Positions 21,625 through 26,086 of a DNA stretch of 26,086 nucleotides are shown here, piece after piece. The notes under the pieces are model-generated. The model saw only the letters and a program-made list of their open reading frames with translations, had not been told where the DNA came from and searched no databases. Position 1 is the first letter of the stretch; the number at the start of each line of letters is the position of its first letter. The DNA comes from B73-G16 sp964448445 (GTDB taxonomy: Bacteria; Desulfobacterota; B13-G15): positions 1 through 26,086 of the forward strand of contig CAYVAU010000016.1 in the NCBI GenBank assembly GCA_964448445.1, in the 5' to 3' direction. The position numbers and the translations under genes are program-made.

Positions 21625-22496
21625 TTCAACTTGTGGATTCCTACATCCACTACCTCAGGGTGGAGAAGGGGCTGTCGAAGAATACCCTTGAGGCTTACAG
21701 CCGTGATCTGCACACCTTCTCGGAATACTGGGGCGAGAGGGGGCTTGAGGAGTTCGGCCGCCGGGATGTGGTTGGGTTTTCCCGATATCTGGCCGAGAGG
21801 GGGCTTTCGCCGAGGAGCATCCAGAGGGCCTTGATCGCCTTAAGGGGGTTCTTTCGCTTCCTGACCCTTGAGGGAATCCTTGAAGAAGATCCCCTTGAGG
21901 ATGTTTCCCTTCCCTCCTTTTCCCGGAAGCTGCCCGACGTGCTCAGCAGACACGAAATCAACAAACTCCTCGATCAACCCGATCCCTCCACCCCCCTCGG
22001 CCTAAGGGACTCGGCGCTGCTTGAAGTCCTTTACGGAACGGGAATGAGGGTCTCGGAGGCATCAGACCTCAAGCTCGGATCGCTACAGCTTGAGCTCGGT
22101 TTCGTGCTGATAAAGGGTAAGGGCGACAAGGAGCGGCTCGTCCCCTTGGGGGAGATTGCCCAGGAGAAGCTCCAAAGGTATCTGGCTGAAGCCCGGCCGA
22201 GGCTGATCAAAGGCCGTGATCCGGGTTATGTTTTCCTGAATCCCAGGGGCAAGAGGATGAGCCGCCAGGGAATATGGAAGGTCATAAAGAAATATGCTCT
22301 TAAGGCAGGCCTTGAGGGTGTCACGCCCCACAGTCTGAGGCATTCCTTCGCGACGCACCTGCTCGAGGGAGGGGCGGATCTGAGGTCGGTCCAGGCCCTG
22401 CTCGGTCATGCGGATATCTCGACAACGCAGATTTATACCGCCGTGGGAATAGACTACCTGAAGGCCGTACACAGGCGCTTTCATCCAAGACCATAA
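21621..22496 (+). CDS. Tyrosine recombinase XerC/XerD (XerD-like)
   Basis: This 291-residue site-specific recombinase is of the Xer family, which resolves chromosome dimers at dif. The N-terminal SAM-like core-binding domain (about 1-85) has DSYIHYLRVEKGLSKNTLEAY. The catalytic domain has Arg143 (GTGMRVSE), a GKGDKER lysine loop (about 166-172), His237 and Arg240 (HSLRHSFATH), His263 (LLGHADIST) and the nucleophile Tyr272 (TQIYT). The end, HRRFHPRP, resembles XerD more than XerC. All catalytic residues are present. It overlaps the phosphoesterase gene by 4 nt and lies amid housekeeping genes, so it is a resident Xer protein and not a mobile-element integrase. No dif-like site was recognised in the window. 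Confidence 0.92.
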   Translation: MIQLVDSYIHYLRVEKGLSKNTLEAYSRDLHTFSEYWGERGLEEFGRRDVVGFSRYLAERGLSPRSIQRALIALRGFFRFLTLEGILEEDPLEDVSLPSFSRKLPDVLSRHEINKLLDQPDPSTPLGLRDSALLEVLYGTGMRVSEASDLKLGSLQLELGFVLIKGKGDKERLVPLGEIAQEKLQRYLAEARPRLIKGRDPGYVFLNPRGKRMSRQGIWKVIKKYALKAGLEGVTPHSLRHSFATHLLEGGADLRSVQALLGHADISTTQIYTAVGIDYLKAVHRRFHPRP

Positions 22497-22508
22497 TCGG
22501 GGAGGATT

Positions 22509-23531
22509 ATGGGAGTGCTCCTCACCTACAAGGACGCGGGGGTGGATATCGAGAGGGCTGAGCGGTTCGTCGAATCGATAAAGGCGATGGCCAGAAGGGT
22601 TCACAGGCCGTGGGTCCTTCAGGGCATTGGGGGTTTCTCGGCCGCCATAAAGATCCCCGAGGGATACAGGCGCCCCCTGCTTGTTGCCTCCACCGATGGG
22701 GTCGGCACGAAACTCAAGGTGGCTCAGGCCCTTGGGCGCTTTGACACAGTGGGCATAGACCTTGTGGCCATGTGCGTGAACGACCTGCTCCCCTCAGGGG
22801 CTCGTCCCCTCTTCTTTCTGGATTACATCGCCTCGGGGAAGCTCGAGCCGCAGCGGGATAAGGCCCTTATAGAGGGCATCATCAGGGGATGCGAAGAGGC
22901 CGACTGCCCCCTGGTCGGAGGTGAGACGGCTGAAATGCCCGGCCTTTATCCGGAAGGGGAATTTGACTTGGTGGGCTTTGCGGTTGGAATCCTGGAGGAG
23001 AATGGGCTTATTGACGGCTCGGGGATAAAGGAAGGGGATGTGTTGATCGGGCTTGCCTCTTCAGGGGTTCACTCCAATGGCTTTTCTCTGATCAGGAAGC
23101 TCATAGAGAGACATGGCCTGAGATTGGAAGCCCATGTGGCAGCCCTTGACAGGACCCTCGGCGAGGAACTCCTCAGACCGACAAGGATTTATGTGAAGGC
23201 GGTCTTGGGGATCCTCGAGCGCTTTCCGGTGAAGGGAATGGCCCATATAACTGGAGGGGGACTTCCGGGGAATCTCCCGAGAATCCTGCCCGAAGGGCTT
23301 TCGGCTTCAATAAAGGTCAGATGGGAGATACCCCCTATCTTTGATTTCATCAGATCCCTGGGTGTTCCTGAAGAGGAGATGTGGCGGGTCTTCAATATGG
23401 GCATCGGGTTCGTCCTGATCTGCGATCCCCAAAAGGCCGACTCCATCATGGAGGCGGCCAGAAGCCTGGGGGAGGAACCCCATCTGATAGGTGAGATCGT
23501 CCAGGGAAGAGGGGTGAGGATTGAAAGATAG
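22509..23531 (+). CDS. purM: Phosphoribosylformylglycinamidine cyclo-ligase (AIR synthetase)
   Basis: PurM closes the imidazole ring in purine biosynthesis, converting FGAM to AIR with ATP. The 340-residue product matches family length and has the N-terminal YKDAGVDIE signature, GIGGFSAAI, the ATP-binding STDGVGTKLKVA, NDLLPSGARPLFFLDY, GGETAEMPGLYPEGEFDLVGF, LASSGVHSNGFSLIRK and HITGGGLPGNLPRILP. The ATG is preceded by GGGGAGGA and lies 12 nt after the recombinase gene. The 3' end overlaps the next gene by 11 nt. No other purine gene lies in the window, so purM here is detached from a pur operon. Confidence 0.97.
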   Translation: MGVLLTYKDAGVDIERAERFVESIKAMARRVHRPWVLQGIGGFSAAIKIPEGYRRPLLVASTDGVGTKLKVAQALGRFDTVGIDLVAMCVNDLLPSGARPLFFLDYIASGKLEPQRDKALIEGIIRGCEEADCPLVGGETAEMPGLYPEGEFDLVGFAVGILEENGLIDGSGIKEGDVLIGLASSGVHSNGFSLIRKLIERHGLRLEAHVAALDRTLGEELLRPTRIYVKAVLGILERFPVKGMAHITGGGLPGNLPRILPEGLSASIKVRWEIPPIFDFIRSLGVPEEEMWRVFNMGIGFVLICDPQKADSIMEAARSLGEEPHLIGEIVQGRGVRIER

Positions 23532-23967
23532 GGTCCTGGTGAGCGCTTGTCTGCTCGGCCTTGGGTGCCGCTACGATGGGACAGCCCGCGGACCGATCAG
23601 CGTACCCGAAGGTGTATGCCCTGTGCCTGTCTGTCCAGAACAGCTCGGGGGATTGCCCACGCCGAGGCCCTCGGCAAGGCTCAGGGGAGGGGACGGCAGG
23701 GCGGTCCTTCAGGGAAAGGCAAAGGTGGTGAATGTGGCGGGGGAGGATGTCACCGAGGCCTTCCTCAGAGGAGCCCGTGGGGCCCTGGCCCTATGCAGGC
23801 TCCTGGGGATAAGGAAGGCGATCCTCAAGGAGAGGAGCCCCTCCTGTGGGGTGAAGAGGGTATGGATAGGTGATGAACTGAAGGAGGGACGGGGAGTCCT
23901 TGCGGCATTGTTGGAGCAGGCGGGGATAGAGATCGTGAGTTCGGAGGATTTGGGCTATGAGACTTGA
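23521..23967 (+). CDS. DUF523 family protein
   Basis: This 148-residue protein is of the DUF523 family, small cytoplasmic proteins of unknown function with conserved cysteines suggestive of metal or Fe-S binding. Family features are VSACLLGLGCRYDG at the N-terminus, PVCPEQLGGLPTPRPSARL in the middle and KERSPSCG near residue 108-115. The start is TTG at 23521, within the end of purM. It is supported by GGGGTGAGG just upstream and by the position of the family N-terminus. It overlaps purM and the following glycosyltransferase gene by 11 nt each. Confidence 0.88.
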   Translation: MKDRVLVSACLLGLGCRYDGTARGPISVPEGVCPVPVCPEQLGGLPTPRPSARLRGGDGRAVLQGKAKVVNVAGEDVTEAFLRGARGALALCRLLGIRKAILKERSPSCGVKRVWIGDELKEGRGVLAALLEQAGIEIVSSEDLGYET

Positions 23968-25042
23968 CGGAAAAAGCCTCCTTCTGATAAGGCTCAGCTC
24001 CCTTGGCGATCTCATCCTCGTGCTCCCCACCTTCTGGGCCCTGAGGAAGGCCCATCCCGGGGCCAGGATATCATGGCTTGTCAGAAAGGACCTGGTACCC
24101 GTAATTGAGGGAACCCCCGGCCTTGACGAGATCATCCCGGTGGACTTGATTTCCATCACCGACAAATATGCCTCCATGAAGGAGGTCATCAGGGGAGTTT
24201 CCCTCTGGCTTAAGGCCGTTTGCTGGGTGAGGAGGCACTATGGAGGGAGGCCCTTCGATGTGGTCCTCGATCTGCAAGGGCTTTTCAAGAGCGCCTTCTT
24301 CGCCTTCCTTCTGGGAAAGGAGAGGTACGGATTCGGGAACGGGAAGGAATGGAGTTCGCTGTTTTTGAACCGGGCGATCTTCAGGAGGGACAGGAGTCGC
24401 CATGCGGTTGACAACTACCTCCAGTTCGCGAGGTATTTGGGCGCAAAACCCGCCAAGCCCGAGTTTCCCCTCTTCATCCCCGATGAGGCGAGGGAACGTA
24501 TGAGGAGGTTCCTCTCCGAAAACGGGTTTGACCCCCGGGACTTCATCGTCTTTTTGGCCCCTACGGCCCGATGGGAGACCAAATTCTGGTCCCAGGAGGG
24601 GTTCGCCCGGGTCGCAGATGCCCTCTGTGAGCGTTACGGGGCAAAGGTGATCCTTTCGGGACTGCCCGAAGAGAGGGGGTATCTGGAGGGGATAAGGGAG
24701 AGGATGCACCATAGGGCCCTGGTTTCCGCTGGCAAAACCGGTATCAAGGATTTCTTCGCCCTCCTTGAGGTGTGCGATCTTTACGTGGGTGTTGACAGCG
24801 GCTCAATGCACGTCGCTAGGGCCCTTGGCATCCCCACTGTGGCGGTCTTTGGGCCATCCAATCCCAGCTGGATAGGACCTTACGGGCAGAAAAGGGGGGT
24901 GGTCAGGGTCGATATATCCTGTTCTCCTTGCAACCGCAAAAGGTGCAGTGACAAGTCCTGCATGAAGGGGATAACGCCGGAAATGGTTCTCGAGGAAGTC
25001 GAGGAGGTATTAGCGGAGAAGGGGCGACCAGGCTGGCTGTGA
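23957..25042 (+). CDS. Glycosyltransferase family 9 (heptosyltransferase-type)
   Basis: This 361-residue glycosyltransferase is of family GT9, which includes the ADP-heptose:LPS heptosyltransferases WaaC and WaaF acting at the inner face of the inner membrane. Visible motifs are LLIRLSSLGDLILVLPTFWALR at the N-terminus, VVLDLQGLFKSA, the central WETKFWSQEGFARV and the nucleotide-sugar segment YVGVDSGSMHVARALGIPTVAVFGPSNP. A cysteine-rich SCSPCNRKRC...KSC segment near the C-terminus is common in WaaF-like proteins. The acceptor and sugar cannot be told apart from sequence. It is the last gene of the rightward run. Its 3' end overlaps the convergent tolB by 33 nt. Confidence 0.9.
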   Translation: MRLDGKSLLLIRLSSLGDLILVLPTFWALRKAHPGARISWLVRKDLVPVIEGTPGLDEIIPVDLISITDKYASMKEVIRGVSLWLKAVCWVRRHYGGRPFDVVLDLQGLFKSAFFAFLLGKERYGFGNGKEWSSLFLNRAIFRRDRSRHAVDNYLQFARYLGAKPAKPEFPLFIPDEARERMRRFLSENGFDPRDFIVFLAPTARWETKFWSQEGFARVADALCERYGAKVILSGLPEERGYLEGIRERMHHRALVSAGKTGIKDFFALLEVCDLYVGVDSGSMHVARALGIPTVAVFGPSNPSWIGPYGQKRGVVRVDISCSPCNRKRCSDKSCMKGITPEMVLEEVEEVLAEKGRPGWL

Positions 25043-26086
25043 CTCCTCCTCCCTTGAGAGCGTCACCGCCCACGGACCTCCCCCTCGGATGGTGGTGATG
25101 TAAATGTCCCTTTGGCCCCTCATGTCTGAGGAGAAGGCAATGTGCCTGCCGTTTGGGGCCCAAGAAGGATCCTCATGGTTCCCACCATAAGGGGTTATCA
25201 GCCTCAGATCCGACCCGTCGGGTCTGATCAAGAAGATCTTGAACTCCCCCTCCCACTTCCCGGAGAAGGCGATCCAGTCACCCCGCGGGGACCAGGCCGG
25301 TGAGCAATTGTAGGTGCCAAAGCGGGTAAGGGGCTTCACCTCCTTGCTCTTCACGTCCATCACGTAGATCTGAGGAGTGCCGGTTCGGTCCGATACGAAG
25401 GCTATTTTTCTGCCATCGGGGGACCAGGTGGGGGAGGTCTCCACATAGGGGGTCCGAGTCAAGGGCAGTGGCTTCCCCCCTTTAGGCCGAAGCAAAAACA
25501 GGTCCATTTCTCCCCTCTCTCCCCTCATGGAGAGGACGAGGTTTTTCCCATCAGGCGACCAGGCTGCCGCACAGTTGGGCCCGGGCCTTGAAGAAAGAAG
25601 CCTGAGCTTTCCCGTGGGAAGGTCCAGGAGATAAAGGTCCGGGTTCCTCCTCCTGAAGCCGGTAAAGACGATTTTATCCCCCCCGGGGGCCCAGGCGGGG
25701 GACATACAGAGACCTCGGGTGATCAATGGGATTCCTCCCCCACCATCGGGGTAGGTCATCCAGAGTTCCCTGAATCCGTCTTTATGCCTTATGAAGGCTA
25801 TGCGGGATTCAAAGGGACCCCTTTGGCCGGTCAGAAGTTCTAAGAAATCATCGATGAGCCTGTAGGCCATGAGTCGAAGGGTCCGCCTCGATCCCCGATA
25901 TCTCTTCCCCCCGATTGTAATTCCCTCCACGGGATCAAAGGCAAAAAAGCCCATCCGCAGCCCTTCCCCATCGGGTTCCACCAGGACCGAGAGGACGAAT
26001 TCGGCCCCGGCATCCCTGAAGGCTTGGTGATCGATGTTGCGGGGAGTGAGGAACTCGGGGGAAGGGGGTAGCTGCTCTGGGGGAAG
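25010..26086 (-). CDS. tolB: Tol-Pal system beta-propeller protein TolB (5' partial)
   Basis: TolB is the periplasmic Tol-Pal component that links inner-membrane Tol proteins with Pal and supports outer-membrane constriction at division. The frame is open to the right window edge; a GTG at 25981 is internal, since upstream codons still encode TolB sequence (FRDAGAEFVLS type). The N-terminus and signal peptide lie outside. The visible 358 residues comprise the end of the TolB N domain, with LMAYRLIDDFLELLTGQRG, and a six-bladed propeller. Propeller repeats of the form SPxWSPDGxxIAF, followed by a strand ending in xIYxxD, recur about every 42-45 residues, five full ones plus a final QPAWSP. Its end overlaps the convergent glycosyltransferase gene by 33 nt. 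Confidence 0.92.
   Translation of the reverse strand, partial: LPPEQLPPSPEFLTPRNIDHQAFRDAGAEFVLSVLVEPDGEGLRMGFFAFDPVEGITIGGKRYRGSRRTLRLMAYRLIDDFLELLTGQRGPFESRIAFIRHKDGFRELWMTYPDGGGGIPLITRGLCMSPAWAPGGDKIVFTGFRRRNPDLYLLDLPTGKLRLLSSRPGPNCAAAWSPDGKNLVLSMRGERGEMDLFLLRPKGGKPLPLTRTPYVETSPTWSPDGRKIAFVSDRTGTPQIYVMDVKSKEVKPLTRFGTYNCSPAWSPRGDWIAFSGKWEGEFKIFLIRPDGSDLRLITPYGGNHEDPSWAPNGRHIAFSSDMRGQRDIYITTIRGGGPWAVTLSREEESQPAWSPLLR

Noticed and set aside
21621..22496. Tyrosine recombinase as evidence of an integrated mobile element
   Set aside because: The gene overlaps its housekeeping neighbours, ends like XerD, and there are no attachment repeats, tRNA target or cargo genes around it.

Overview
The window is a gene-dense chromosomal segment from a Gram-negative, anaerobic, probably thermophilic bacterium. 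Four things suggest this. A complex I membrane arm is followed by a selenocysteine formate dehydrogenase. LPS-type glycosyltransferase and TolB genes indicate an outer membrane. Coding strands are purine-rich and use AGG/ATA/GGG codons heavily. Genes overlap or nearly touch. A Desulfobacterota/Thermodesulfobacteria-like lineage is my best guess, but no marker in the window proves it.

Region 1 (1-9417, + strand) is an energy-metabolism operon. It holds the 3' part of nuoL, then nuoM and nuoN. Three bases after nuoN comes a fusion of a NuoF-type 4Fe-4S module to a GltD/NfnB-type FAD/NADPH module. Next is a NuoG-like molybdopterin formate dehydrogenase whose frame is interrupted by one TGA at the active-site position. 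A perfect 7-bp hairpin begins 11 nt after that TGA, so I read it as selenocysteine and annotate one gene (6742-9417) rather than two broken ones. The fusion/FdhA pair resembles the Moorella-type NADP-dependent formate dehydrogenase FdhBA, here placed directly behind proton-pumping subunits.

Region 2 (9414-10610, - strand) is truD, convergent with fdhA and overlapping it by 4 nt. A 242-nt divergent intergenic region follows. It contains a near-consensus sigma70 promoter reading rightward and a terminator-like hairpin ending about 10 nt before the rimP start.

Region 3 (10853-25042, + strand) is a 14-kb run of tightly packed genes: rimP, nusA, ylxR, infB, DUF503/ylxP, rbfA, truB, rpsO, pnp, an M16 protease, dut, a YfcE-type phosphoesterase, a XerC/D recombinase, purM, a DUF523 gene and a family 9 glycosyltransferase. 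The first nine are the conserved translation/RNA-processing cluster. The rest are housekeeping genes joined by overlaps or gaps of 12 nt or less, so they are probably cotranscribed. I saw no terminator inside the run.

Region 4 (25010-26086, - strand) is the C-terminal part of tolB. It converges on the glycosyltransferase gene with a 33-nt overlap, and its frame stays open to the window edge. I found no insertion sequence, CRISPR array, rRNA or complete tRNA.
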